Assembly (NCBI GenBank): GCA_032871835.1
Contig: CM065299.1
Location: forward strand, 82,899,652-82,963,651
Length of the DNA stretch: 64,000 nucleotides
Reading direction: 5' to 3'
Source of the DNA: Dipteronia dyeriana
Lineage: Eukaryota; Streptophyta; Magnoliopsida; Sapindales; Sapindaceae
The notes under the pieces: model-generated
What the model was told of the DNA's origin: nothing
What the model saw: only the letters and a program-made list of their open reading frames with translations
The model's database searches: none
Shown: piece by piece, positions 36,573 to 48,775 of the stretch
Position numbering within the stretch: the stretch's first letter is position 1
Layout of the letters: every line of letters begins with the position of its first letter
Translations under genes and position numbers: made by a program

Positions 36573-37377
36573 TGATATGAACCTCACAAAGAGCAGTGAG
36601 ATTCGGAACCAATATATGGTAACGAAAGATCGTTTTCTAATCAATTTTATAAACAAAGAACGTTATCAGACCGTCACCCATTACCTATAAGGAGGTAAGA
36701 ACCAACGGTATCAAGAAGTTGAAGACGCCACACTCAAGAACAAGAAGGAGATATGAGTGATAAGTCAAGTTTTCATAACCAAAAAAGATGAACTCTCACT
36801 ATTTTTATTCAATTCAAGTCTACATAAAAGTTACATCATTCGTTCATTTATAAAATAAAACCCTAATCGAAAAGAAAGGCTACAAGTCAGCCCTAAAAGG
36901 AAACAAGAAAATTCGGTCATAAAGGCCTTACAACCAGAAAATTAAATAGGGCAATAATTGCCTTACAAACGAACTAAATCAAACAATTATTGACTTGCTC
37001 CCTAATTGGAAGGCTAAATCTGGAAACAAATCAACCCCTTAATTTGGAAAAAAAATAAACTATTATTCTTCAGAAATTAAAAGGAAATAAATCATCCGAA
37101 ATTGAATCTCCTCCAACTCTTTGCCGCTTACCACACGCCCAAACTTGTGCCACATGCCCAAGTCTCCTCTTATTCGGCTCAATCAATTGCTTTGATGACT
37201 TTAATTAAGCCTCGGTCTTCATGTGGGCTTATCTTTGACTTCAATAATTCAAAATCAACCCAAGTGACTTGAATTAGGCAATTCAGTGCTTCTTTAAATC
37301 TCTTAGCTATTGCCCTTGTTATTGGCCCAACCGGATCATGCAATGGATCCCTTGATGCAACTTTCTTATTCTCATCA
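36573..37377 (-). repeat. Gypsy2 5' LTR
   Basis: 805 bp, TGATATGAACC to CTCATCA, followed by TSD GGAAT at 37378-37382. Confidence 0.9.
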
Positions 37378-37417
37378 GGAATCTCCTCTAGTGAAACAGG
37401 GGCTCAACATATAGACC
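37378..37417 (+). pseudogene. gag: Gypsy1 gag remnant between two insertions
   Basis: 40 bp including the TSD copy GGAAT. Read in plus it continues the gag interrupted at 30760 (ISSSETGAQHIDL) and is cut by the SIRE-like LTR at 37418. Confidence 0.65.
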
Positions 37418-37909
37418 TGAAAATACAAACACGGTTAAATGCTCAAGGCTAACCTAGAGGGGGAGGGGGGGTGAATAGGTTAGACACTTTTTTCGACCCC
37501 CTTAGAAACAAACAAAAGTTTGTCCCTCTAGATTGCTTGTATCACAATATATATATATTAATTAAAGACACTTAATCAATATATAAAACAAGTAAAGTGT
37601 GATACAAACAAGTAATGATAACACATACACAATCTATATCATAGAAAGAAAGTCAACTTACATAAAGAGTTATATCCTTAGTATTCAAATAACAAATACA
37701 AATACTAGAGAGATAGGGAGAGAAGTTGACACAAGATATAACGTGGTAAACCTCCGAAGAGGAAACATCCATGGGTTAGCAACCACCGGCAAACAAAATC
37801 CACCAGTAGATAAGACAAGTACAATCTCTCAAGTGACCCCTTCACCTAGAAACTACCCTATTATCCTACTCATAAAGATGTCGCCCTCATGCTCAACAAT
37901 CCTAGGCCT

Positions 37910-38190
37910 CACACCTCTTGTCAAGACTTCCTCGCTCACCTTACCAGATCCTCACGACCCAAGGAAAGACTTCTTGCTCAACTATCCGAGTCCTCCCGAC
38001 TCTAGTCAAGACTTCCTCACTCACTTATCTGGATCCTCACGACCCTAGGAAAGACTTCTTGCTCGACTATCTGAGTCCTCCCGACTCTAGCCAAGACTTC
38101 CTTACTTGACAATCCAAGGTCTCACACCTCTTGCCAAGACTTACTTGCTCAACAACATAGGTCTCACACCTATTGTCAAGACTTCCTTCT
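37910..38190. repeat. Imperfect tandem repeat in the LTR
   Basis: Units with TCAAGACTTC, CTCACCTTACC/CTCAACTATCC and GAGTCCTCCCGACTCTA recur with about 60-70-bp spacing. The same array is at 45875-46145 in the other LTR. Confidence 0.65.
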
Positions 38191-39189
38191 CATAAGGCAT
38201 CTAGATGATCATGAATGCAAAACGCAAACAAGCACGCAACATAGAATGCTATGATCAACACATCCTATGGAAAATACTAGGCATGATCAAAAATGCACAA
38301 AACAAATGTAGTCTAGTCAATCATGCATGTTTAAATCATCTAGATCATGTAAGATATGTTCAACATTAATCACAACCTAGATACATGCATAGATCAAAAC
38401 TTGAATCACAAGATATGTTCAATTAATCACATAATCAAGTTTAAATCACACAAACCTAAAACATGCTAAAATCATATGACAAAGTCATTTAGATTTAAGC
38501 TGAAGTTCTAGAGCATATTCCTATACATAGATTCAACAAAAACACATGTATAGCTTAAAAGAACATAAGCACATGTATTAATGTGAGAATTCGGCCAAGA
38601 GAGCCTAATACATGTGAGGAACTATTTTTCATAAAATCAATCAATCAAAGATCATCAAATAGTCCTAGAATCAAAGCTAGCACAATACAATCTCAAACAT
38701 GTGAAAATATAGGCAAAATCAAAACCTAACTCAACATCTAAGATTTCAATTGAAACTTAACCTAGCTTTAAAAGAGTTCAAAACTCAAATAAAACACTCA
38801 CAATACACATATATAAGTTGAAGAATAAAACTTAAGGCAATTGACCAAGTTTTAAAAGAAAACTTTGAGAAAATATCAATACCTTAGTTGATTTAGGTGC
38901 AGTCCCGTTTTTGTGTGTTTAGACTCCAAAAAAAGCTACAAAACTCACTCAAACCTTCAGAGAAAGGATGGAGGGTGATTAGACAAACACTCTCAACTTT
39001 GAATCACTCAAATCGGAGTTCAAATGAAGAAGTTATGGTGTTTGGAATGTGAGAAAATGTAGAGAGAATTTTCTGGACACAAGTTTAAATTTCTTCTTAG
39101 AATGAAATGTGAGAGGGAAGAAGAATATAAAGGAGAGGGAAAATTGGGCATGTAAAATGACCAAGAGAGGCAAGAAGCAGCCAAGCATG

Positions 39190-39273
39190 CTTGCTGCCCG
39201 AGATGACCCTTGGGCATCTCGGGGCAGCAAGCCTTCTTCCCCGAGATGGCCACGAGCCATCTCGGGAAAGAAG
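39190..39273. repeat. Twin long hairpins, copy A
   Basis: Hairpin 1 (39190-39231) pairs CTTGCTGCC-CGAGATG with CATCTCGGGGCAGCAAG around a short loop. Hairpin 2 (39233-39273) pairs CTTCTTCCCCGAGATGGC with GCCATCTCGGGAAAGAAG. Both share the core CCGAGATG. They are GC-rich in an AT-rich LTR. Confidence 0.85.
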
Positions 39274-40511
39274 TGATTTGCTGACTTCTTTCTCTTTCGA
39301 CCTTCATTCCCGTTCTTCAACCGTTCTCCGGCCTCCAAACTCGGAATTCAAATCTGTTTGCGGATTAAGAACAGTAACTCTCACGCAGATATGAAAATAT
39401 AAGATAATCAACCTAGAAAATAATAATTCTACTCGATATACGAAGACGAAGACAATGTATGCAACATAAGTTGAAAGTGTAGTATCTTTTGACTTAGAAC
39501 TTGAAATCAATAGTATGAGTAACCGAAATGACCGGAACTCAATAAAAAATGATTTAATACTAAAATAAAGTTCAATATCCATGTTATACAAATATATACA
39601 CAAACAAACACAATTCACACAAGAATGCAAACTACATAGAGATAGTCTACAATCCTGCATTTTCCAAAACATGTTATTTCCATACCAATGCATGAGCATT
39701 CATCTTCAAGTGTGTGAATGTGTTATACATGGTGTACAACGATGCAATGACACATATGAATGAATTGTATATATGTGCCTATAATGGTGCACAACGATGC
39801 AGGGACACAAATGTATGAATTGTGAGTGTGTGCCTAAGCCTTGTACGAGAAAGATAAGGTCTTAGTATACCTTTGTAGAACCAAATTGCATTCTTTCTCT
39901 TTAAAGACTTAGAACTTGCTTTGACTTGTTGTTCATTCTTCTTTGAAGCTTGAATCATCATGAATCTAAACAACTAAATCATTACAAGTAAACATCATTT
40001 TGATATGGAATTAATGTCAACATAAACTAAAACCTAACAATCTCCCCCTTTGGCAAATTCTATGTCAAAACACCTATACATTTACTACAAATATAAAAAA
40101 ATAAAGATAGGTCACAAAATCACTCCCTCTCATTACAATGAGTAAGATTCCTATAACTAATCTTCACCAACTCGTGAACTTCATCTTGATCTTCTCTTGA
40201 AGCAACCTATAAATCCTCTCAAAGCACAATGCATATACAAGAGAAAAAACAACAAATGGCAACATATAATATGGATAAGAATATACAATTAAGTCCACAA
40301 ATACATGTATCTCCCCCTCAATACATGCCAAAATACAAGAATTCTTAACCAAATCTTAAAACTAAATATTACATGCCATTAAAAGTTCAAAAGTTCACAA
40401 AAACAACATAAAAAGAAACTAAGTAACTAGAAACTCTTTCTCCCCCTTTTTGACATGAAATGATGGCAAAAGGTAAGAAACATACCATAAGACACAAATA
40501 CTAGCTACTAG

Positions 40512-41561
40512 ATCCACCAAGGAAAGATGTGCGTGTAGTTGATCTAACATAATGCTTGAGAGGTGGTCTTGAACTTGAAGCAATACATTCCTCAAACTCT
40601 TTTATTCTAGCATCTTGTTTATCAACTATAGCACTAAGCTCATCAACCTTCTTTTTCAAATGTAAAGCCCAATCCGGAAGAATGTTTGTGCAAATCTCAT
40701 GACAATCAACTTAGAAATACTAAATAGTCCAAAAATATCACATGTCTTACCCTTATCCCTATATGACATGTATGACACACATTTATCACTATACTTTTCC
40801 AAGGGTTGTACCAACACATCATCTCCTCTACTCTTAACACCACGAGCTAAACACAAAGAAGTTATAAACCCCGGTAATGCAAGATTTTTGTCTCCTCTAG
40901 TAGAGAAAGTCGCACTATCAATATAAAGCATAAGTAGATACCCAAGATTTATAGGTTGATTAGTCACCAAGGCATACACTATTTTGATCTTGTCTTTTTT
41001 AAACTCGGTTGAATTCGAAGATCCAATAATGTTAGTGCAAATGAATAGATGCCAAAATGCACTAGCCTTAGTTAACTCATGTTGACTAATATATGTTCTA
41101 CCTTTCAACTCAAAAGAAGCATTGTCACAAAGAATTCTACCCATGATATTAAGATTCTCAATGACATCTACATCTAGAAATTTCGAATCTATATCATTAG
41201 ATAGCCCAAGAAACTTGTTAATGTTTTCCGGGTTAACTCTAAACACAACACCCCTAATCTCCATCAAAGCATCCAATAAGGTGACACTTTCTCTATATTC
41301 AAGATAAAACTCTCTAACAATAGTATCATTCACAATTCCTAACATGCTCACCCAAGATTCCCAATTTCTATCCTTAATGCACTTAAGAACATAAGAATCT
41401 TTACACTTACCTAAGTCAATACCTCTCTCTTGAAATATCTTTTTAGTTCCAAAGATCCCTAAATCTTTTGTCCTTGAAGCTTTGGATCCTTTTGAGGTAG
41501 ACTTGACTTTCACAATGGGATTCGATTGATTTCCACTCCCGGTAACCTTAGTTCTTCCCAT
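40512..41561 (-). pseudogene. Accessory ORF: 'putative plant transposon protein' domain (PF20167-like)
   Basis: From ATG 41561 (MGRTKVTGSG) a 301-codon frame stays open to 40656, then a single frameshift leads into a coiled-coil-like tail (KKKVDELSAIVDKQDARI) ending near 40512. The core has FYLEYRESVTLLDALMEIRG, VFRVNPENINKFLGLSND, ASAFWHLFICTNIIGSS, VYALVTNQPINLGYLLM and LPGFITSLCLARGVK in the order of the PF20167-type domain found in many plant repeats. Biochemical function is unknown. It is the most intact long ORF of the window. It lies where SIRE elements carry an env-like ORF, next to the 3' LTR, but I see no membrane segment supporting an envelope. Confidence 0.7.
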
Positions 41562-43449
41562 TTGTTCTTGTGTTATTTGATGCTATATACATACAACAAA
41601 AGTGAGTGAAAAACAAAACAAGCATATTAGTCACAAATATATAAAACAAAGACATATGACTTAAGAATGAATCATCATGCAAGACAAAGATAGTGAGTAA
41701 TATCTTACAAGTATCATTAAGTCAAAATATGCCAACATGTAACAAAATGAAGCATGTGAACATATCATAAAAGAGAACAATGTCTAGCATACAATGCTCC
41801 CCCTTGATAAATGTTATAACTAAAATCAATGATAGCATAAAGTTCACAAAGATGTTAACACAATCACACATTCAAGTAATTTGAAGAAATATCAACAAAA
41901 TAAGCTTCATATGCTAAGAGAGATACACAATGATTTTTCAAGTTCTCTCATAATTCTTCAACAATTGCTAAAATATCATCATACTCATAAACAAAGTGTG
42001 TGTGAGAGAGATATGCTTCAAATATATATCAAGAAGTAGTTTGATAATCAACATGCAAACAATTTCCAACAACTATTCATCTTAAGCTTTTTCCATAAAA
42101 AGTCAAACCGATTATCATTCGGAATTTTTTCTTTTACGAGAATAGATTTCAACATATGAGTGTGTGTGTGCATATGACTCGTCATCCCATTTCTGTTTTT
42201 CAGCCCGAGCTCACTTGATTTTCAACTATACTCCTTTTTAAGCCTTCCTCCTTTTCTTTTTAGGCTTTGAATCAAAGATTTTTTTTTTTTATGATTTCAT
42301 TTCAACACTTCTTTGATTTTTCCTTTTTTTTATATAAACAAAATTCACTTCATAACGGCTTTCACTCATCACAATGGTGTAGCTCTCTCCAACATTGGGT
42401 AGCTTTCACAACCAATATGTGTAGCCCTTTTCATGAAGGTGCTCGTTGAGTTCTATGTAATTGCCGAAGCAAAATGGATACTAACCATAGGTCATTTTAA
42501 ATGTACTTAAGCACAAAATCTTCAAGGTGTATCCAATGTTTACATATTAGTAAACTCAATCTACTAGCAAAACATATAAGAGAAACAAGGTGCAATTTTA
42601 GAAAACCAAGATTTTATGGCTCATAAGCACATGATCTAAAAGCAATAAGTAGAGACTTATTCAAGATCATACTTCTCTAATGAGTAGCTTTCAAAGAATA
42701 TGAAGCTCATATTTTCAAAAGTAATGCCACTCAATATACTATACACAAACAATCATCAAAGTTAAGATCAATGTGAACAATATCACTATTAGATCCAAAA
42801 ATAGCAAATGTCAAAGAGAACCATATGTATGCTATACAAAATTCTATAATATGACATGCTATAAGATGTATATCAAAAATTGAGTCAAAAGATGAATATC
42901 TAAGAGAACATGCATTAGAGCATAGAGATACCTTTTTGCACATTATATTCACCAAATATCATACTTCCTCCCTTTTTATGAGCACTCTTGCCTTAAATGT
43001 CCTCATGACACCAAGTTGACAATGTTTCACAACAAGAATATAAAAAGCATAATATTTCAACTCAATCAACACATATATCAAAAGAACTTCTCTACAGTTA
43101 ATCAACAAATTTTGACCATCATAACAACCATAATGTGAGATAACCAAGTTCATATCAATACATGGAGTATTCAAAGCTAGCAAGCAAGAATTCTCAACAC
43201 AATTGACATATAGTCTCAAAGCTATCTCACATGTGCTTCTTATTTTTAGTGATAAGAGCACTCACCCTTGAACCACTTGTTCTTGGGTGTACCTACACAA
43301 ACATTTCTAATATCATCATTGACAATAATGTTAAATTTAGAGTAAAGTCCTTCAATGACTTGATTAACAAGAATATCATTAACACACTATTCCTTAACAT
43401 TTTCAACACAAGCTTTGTCAAGTTGAACAAGATTAGTATTATTTCTACT
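41562..43449 (-). other. Non-coding interior of the SIRE-like element
   Basis: 1.9 kb where pol would be expected. No protease, integrase, RT or RNase H motif was found on either strand. The stretch just after gag (43449-43260) still shows a GTPKNKWFKGEC-type gag tail. Confidence 0.65.
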
Positions 43450-45301
43450 TCACAACTTCTTCTCATGCTTAGCAATATTATCATGTTTCTCAACTTTCAA
43501 GACCTTAGCATGTTCAAGTTGAAGTTTAATCTCTTTATCTCTAGATTCATTTCCTAATTTGCATTTTTCTATATATTTATAACACCTAGGTTTAATATGA
43601 CCTATTGTGTTGCAATAATGGCAAATTGGAATAAAAGATGAGATTGTACCTTTTGAAGTTGAACTAGCTTCACTAAGAGTTTGCAAAGATACCTTGGTCA
43701 CCAACTTCTTCTTGGCTTTTGATCTTCTCTTCTTGTGTGGTTTCTTATCAATCACGACTTCATCAAAGTGAATATGAAGTGGTGCTTCCAAGAGCTCCTC
43801 TTCCACTACCAATTCGTATTCACCACTATGAGAGTTAACAAGATTCCTAACACTAGACACACTTACTGAATCATTCACTAAGTTCTTGATGGCCTCCTTA
43901 GCCGTGTCTATCTCTTCCATCAATTCTTGTTCTCTCTTCTTCAAAGAAGATATCACATTATCCTTCTCAAGGTTTATCTTTTCAAGTTCTCTAAAATTCT
44001 TCATAATATCACCTTTCTCACCAAGAAGTCTACGAGTGACAACCACAAACTCATCTAGTTGTTTCTTGATAAAATCATCATTCTCAACTACTTCTCTTTG
44101 AGCATTATCTCTAGCTTCTTCAAGCTTTTCTATCTTTTCCAACAACTCAAGATTAGTAGGAATGGAACTGGAGCTTCCATGATGATTTGCATCAAATTTC
44201 TTGTTCAAAGATATTGTACCATCAACATCTAGTGGAGAATGAGAAACCGTTAGAGCTACAAAGTTGCTCACCAACTCTTCATCACTTGAAGACTCACTAC
44301 TAGAGCTCTCATTGTCACTAGAGTTATCATCACTCCAAGTAGCCGCCAACACTTTGCCTTTCTTGTCTTTCTTAGATGGTTTCTTGGTGCACTCACTAGC
44401 AAAGTGACCGAAACCATGACAATTATAGCATTGAACCTCTTTCTTGTTCATGGCTTGACTATTCTTCTCATTCCTTGGATATGATGTTTTCATAACTTCC
44501 TTTTCCTTAGAAGATTTGCCTCTAGGCTTGGCATTCTTCTATAGAAACTTCTTGAACCTTCTAACCAAAAGAGCCATCTCTTCATTTTCATCATCACTCT
44601 TCTCCTTAATAGCATTGAGAGCAATTCCCTTACTCTTGATCGTTGGCTTTAAGCACATCTCATAAGTTTGGAGAGACCCAAACAACTCATCAATATTCAT
44701 ACTATCCACATCCTTGCTTTCCTCAATGGTCGTCATCTTTGATTTGAATCTCTTAGGAAGAGACCTAAGGATTTTTCAATTTAAACGCTCTTTTAAGATA
44801 GGTACTCCAAGTGTTTGACATTGGTTCACTATGTTAAGAAGTTGGAATTGGAAGTCTTCAAACTTTTCTTCTTCACCCATACTTAAACCTTCAAATTGTG
44901 ATGCCAACATTTGAAGCCTCGATTTCTTCACTGCTAAGGTTCATTCATTAGTAACTTGGAGAGTATCCCAAGCTTCCTTTGCGGATTCAAGATTTTGAAT
45001 GTAGGAGAATTGATGCCCATCAACTCCTCCAAAGATGGCATTCATAGCACGATGGTGCCATTTAGCAACCTCAAACTCATTCGTTGATCATTCACTTCTT
45101 GGCTTGAGTATCATGGTTTCATCCTCTTAAACCTTGGTAGGAGGACTATAACCTTCTTCCACTACCATCCAAGCCCTTTCATCAATAGAGCGGATGTAGG
45201 CTTTCATCCTCAACTTCTAATACCCATAGTTAGTGCCTCGAAGCAATGGTGGCCTAGAATTTGAGGCTCCTTTCGCCATTACATCATCTTGTAAACCCAT
45301 G
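43260..45301 (-). pseudogene. gag: SIRE-like gag
   Basis: Start ATG at 45301 (MGLQDDVMAKGASN). DUF4219/UBN2 region with MKAYIRSIDERAW, AMNAIFGGVDGHQF, AWDTLQVTNE and SLPKRFKSKMTTIEE, broken by several stops up to 44538. A long open part is then at 44493-43450: the first CCHC knuckle CYNCHGFGHFASEC (about 44425-44385), an acidic-serine stretch (44340-44260), a coiled coil (44140-43880), and a second zinc motif CHYCNTIGHIKPRC (about 43625-43585). The double knuckle is typical of SIRE/Maximus gag. No protease follows. Confidence 0.85.
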
Positions 45302-45372
45302 ACTTCAAACGCCTTGCAAAAACCGTGAATGTATCACCCGGGATCTCACTAAGTGCAATCTAGTGTCCTACC

Positions 45373-45383
45373 CTGATACCAAT
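45373..45383 (-). other. SIRE-like primer-binding site
   Basis: The minus strand reads ATTGGTATCAG directly beside the LTR, matching the initiator tRNA-Met complement. Confidence 0.7.
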
Positions 45384-47797
45384 TAAAAATACAAACACGG
45401 TTAAATGGTCAAGGTTAACATAGAGAGGGGGGTAAATAGGTTAGACAGCTATTTCAACTCCCTTAGAAACACACAAAAGTTTGTCCCTCTAGATTGCTTG
45501 TATCACAATATATATAAAAACTAAAGACACTTAATCAATATATAAAACAAGTAAAGTGTGATACAAACAAGTAATGATAACACATACATAATCTATATCA
45601 TAGAAAGGAAGTCAACCATAAAGAGTTCTATCCTTAGTATTCAAATAACAAATACAAATACTATAAAGATAAGGGTAGAGAGAAGTTGACACAATATATA
45701 ACGTGGTAAACCTCCAAAGAGGAAACATCCACGGGGTTAGCAACCACCGACAAATAAAATCCACTAGTAGATAAACAAGTACAATCTCTCAAGTGACCCC
45801 TTCACCTAGAAACTACCCTCATATCCTACTCATGAAGATGTCGCCCTCATGCTCAACAATCTGAGGCCTCACACCTCTTGTCAAGACTTCCTCGCTCACC
45901 TTACCGGATCCTCATGACCCAAGGCAAGACTTCTTGCTCAACTATCTGAGTCCTCCTGACTCTAGTCAAGACTTCTTCACTCAACTATCCGGATCCTCAT
46001 GACCCTAGGCAAGAATTCTTGCCCGACTATCCGAGTCCTCCCGACTCTATCCAAGACTTTCTTGCTTTACAATCCAAAGTCTCACACCTCTTGCCAAGAC
46101 TTACTTGCTCAACAACATAAGTCTCACACCTATTTTCAAGACTTCCATCTCACAAGGCATCTAGGTGACCATGAATGTAAAACGCAAACAAGCACGCAAC
46201 ATAGAATGCTATGATCAACTCATCCTATGGAAAATACTAGACATGAGCATAAATGCACAAAACAAATGTACTCTATTCAATCATGCATGTTTAAATCATC
46301 TAGATCATGTAAGATATGTTCAACATTAATCACAACCTAGATACATGCATAGATCTAAACTTGAATCACAAGATATGTTCAATTAATCACAAAATAAAGT
46401 TTAAATCACACAAACCTAAAACATGCTAAAATCATATGACAAAGTCATTTAGATTTAAGCTGAAGTTCTAGAGCATATTCCTATACATAGATTCAACAAA
46501 AACACATGAATAGCTTAAAAGAACATAAACACATGTATTAATGTAAGAATTCAGCCAAGAGAGTCTAATACATGTGAGAAACTATTTTTTATAAAATCAA
46601 TCAATCAAAGATCATCAAATAGTCCTAGAATCAAAGCTAGCACAATACAATCTCAAACATGTGAAAATATAGGCAAAATCAAAACCTAACTCAACATGTA
46701 AGATTTCAATTGAAACTCAACCTAGCTTTTAAAGAGTTCAAAACTCAAATAAAAACACTCACAATACACATATATAAGTTGAAGAAGAAAACCTAAGGCA
46801 ATTGACCAAGTTTTAAAAGAAAACTTTGAGAAAAAATCAATACCTTAGTTGATTTAGGTGCAGTCCCGTTTTTGTGTGTTTAGACTCCAAAAAAAGCAAC
46901 AAAACTCACTCAAACCTTCAGAGAAAGGATGGAGGGTGATTAGACAAACACTCTCAACTTTGAATCACTCAAATCAGAGTTCAAATGAAGAAGTTATGGT
47001 GTTTGGAATGTGAGAAAATGTAGAGAGAATTTTCTGCACACAAGTTTAAATTTCTTCTTAGAATGAAATGTGAGAGGGAAGGAGAATATAAAGGAGAGGG
47101 AAAATTGGGCATGTGAAATGACCAAGAGAGGCAAGAAGCAGCCAAGCATGCTTGCTGCCCGAGATGGCCCATGGGCATCTCGGGGCAGCAAGCCTTCTGC
47201 CCCGAGATGGCGCGTCGCCATCTCGGGAAAGAAGTGCTTTGCTAACTCTTCTTTCTCCTTCTACCTTCCTTAGCGTTCTTCGACCGTTCTCCGGCCTCCG
47301 AATTTGGAATTCGAATCTGTTTGCTGATTACGAATTGTAACTCTCACATAGACATGGAAATATAAGATATTCAACCCAGGAAATAATAATTCGACTCGAT
47401 ATACGAAGATGAAGACAATGTATGCAACATGAGTTGAAAGTGTAGTATCTTTTGACTTAGAACTTGACATCAATAGTATGAGTAACCGAAATGACCGGAA
47501 CTCAATCAAGAATGATTTAAGACTAAAATCAAGTTCAATATCCATGTTATATAAACATATACACAAATAAACACAATTCACACAAGAATGCAAACTACAT
47601 AGAGATAGTCTACAATCATGCATTTTCCTAAACATGTTATTTCCATACCAATGCATGAGCATTCATCTTCGAGTGTGTGAATGTGTTATACATGGTGCAC
47701 AACGATGTAGGGACACATATGAATGAATTGTATGGGTGTGCCTATAATGGTGCACAACGATACAGGGACACAAATGTATGAATTGTGTGTGTGTGCC
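45384..47797 (-). repeat. SIRE-like 5' LTR, outer end truncated
   Basis: Homologous to 37418-39837. The final about 200 bp of the LTR (39838-40039 in the partner) are missing. At 47797/47798 the sequence switches to copia leader with only a CCT shared at the switch. The inner edge reads TA instead of TG. Confidence 0.8.
47151..47234. repeat. Twin long hairpins, copy B
   Basis: Same pair as at 39190. In the second hairpin the loop-side bases changed from GGCcacgaGCC to GGCGcgtCGCC, so the stem stays paired although the sequence differs. Confidence 0.82.
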
Positions 47798-48253
47798 TTG
47801 GCAATGCTTTTATCATCACATAATATAAAGCATACATGAATTGACCGAGTACTGTGGATTATTTAACCTAAAAATTGGAATCTAAAATTACAAAAAATTT
47901 CCTAAGGCATTCCTTAGTCTTCTAGTAACTTCAGATATCTTCCAATCTCTTCAGGTCACTCCGATTCATCTCATGAATCCATCTTCACGATTTTTCCAGG
48001 TCTTCAATATATGTTACAAATTTTTTTGTTTACAATACAATAACAGTAAAAAAAAATATATACAAAATAATAATAATACTACAACCCATAAACCCTAAAT
48101 CCACAGTACCATATAATTAACGATCAATCATGTTTTTGTAAATTAAAAAAAAATATACATACAAAAACATCATACAATCAATTTAAATTATGCCTACACA
48201 ATTAAAACATACAGGGGCATCGAAAATAATTTCATGTTCCGAAAAATTAATTG

Positions 48254-48265
48254 GCTCTGATACCA
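48254..48265 (-). other. Copia primer-binding site
   Basis: TGGTATCAGAGC on the minus strand, an exact initiator tRNA-Met complement, two bases inside the LTR. Confidence 0.8.
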
Positions 48266-48267
48266 AT

Positions 48268-48775
48268 TGTTGGAACCCCATTTCACCGGTCACGCAGCGG
48301 AACTAGGTTTTAAAATTTTATATACATATCATATCTGTATCTGGGACCTGTGAACTTTGGAACATAATTATTTTCGGAATTAATACCTACAATATGTAAA
48401 CACAGGAAATTGAAATCGATATAAAGAGAAGAAAAACATACTAACGTTTGGAGACTCTTTCACTTTACGATGTGCTCCTGTCTGAATCACTCGATCTTCC
48501 TCGCTATCTCCCAGGACAGGTAACTGCGTGTGGGCATGTCAAGGTCTCAGGAACTTGAATGGAGGATGTAGAGAAATTGAAGAAACTCTTTCTTCTATGT
48601 GTTTCAAAAACACACAAAGCATGAAACAATATATAAATATATATCTCTCTATTTCGGTGCACACGAAGCAAGATATATGCATGCTTTTATGTATATACAT
48701 ATCACTAAAAAAACACTTTTTTTTTACGCCTATGCATGCCTTTATATATATATATATATATTCAACTATATTTGT
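48268..48775 (-). repeat. Copia LTR, inner part
   Basis: Homologous to 5243-5690 and beyond, ending in a TA run at 48748-48762 and TTGTAT, where viral sequence begins. Confidence 0.75.

Larger units (their letters stand above)
30761..37377 (-). mobile_element. Gypsy2: full-length minus-strand Ty3/gypsy, decayed, TSD GGAAT
   Basis: Both LTRs (30761-31569 and 36573-37377), the tRNA-Met-type PBS, gag, protease, RT, RNase H, integrase and a perfect 5-bp TSD are present. In about 190 aligned LTR bases I count 22 differences, so insertion is old. The 3' end of pol runs into the 3' LTR, a feature reported for CRM-type chromoviruses; the lineage is suggested, not proven. Confidence 0.92.
37418..40039 (-). 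repeat. SIRE-like 3' LTR, complete
   Basis: 2622 bp, TGAAAATACAAAC to AAACCTAACA, followed by the purine tract CCAAAGGGGGAGAT on the minus strand. It contains imperfect tandem text around 37900-38190 (CTCAAGACTTCCTCGCTCAC-like units of about 60-70 bp), twin hairpins at 39190-39273, and scattered chance ORFs that are not genes. Confidence 0.82.
37418..47797 (-). mobile_element. SIRE-like copia element with gag and accessory ORF but no pol
   Basis: Minus-strand element: 5' LTR 47797-45384 (its outer end truncated), tRNA-Met-type PBS at 45373-45383, gag 45301-43450, about 1.9 kb of non-coding DNA, an accessory ORF 41561-40512, PPT at about 40040-40053 and 3' LTR 40039-37418. No protease, integrase, RT or RNase H is seen. 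The two LTRs differ by only a few percent in stretches I aligned, so it is younger than gypsy2 and copia3. The gag carries the double zinc motif typical of SIRE/Maximus elements. Confidence 0.8.

Noticed and set aside
39020..39394. ORFs on both strands around the LTR hairpins (also 46981-47340)
   Set aside because: Caused by the inverted repeats, present in both LTR copies with frame differences; not conserved as protein.
40512..41561. Envelope protein for the SIRE-like element
   Set aside because: Position fits, but no signal peptide or transmembrane segment; the motif order matches a plant-transposon domain instead.
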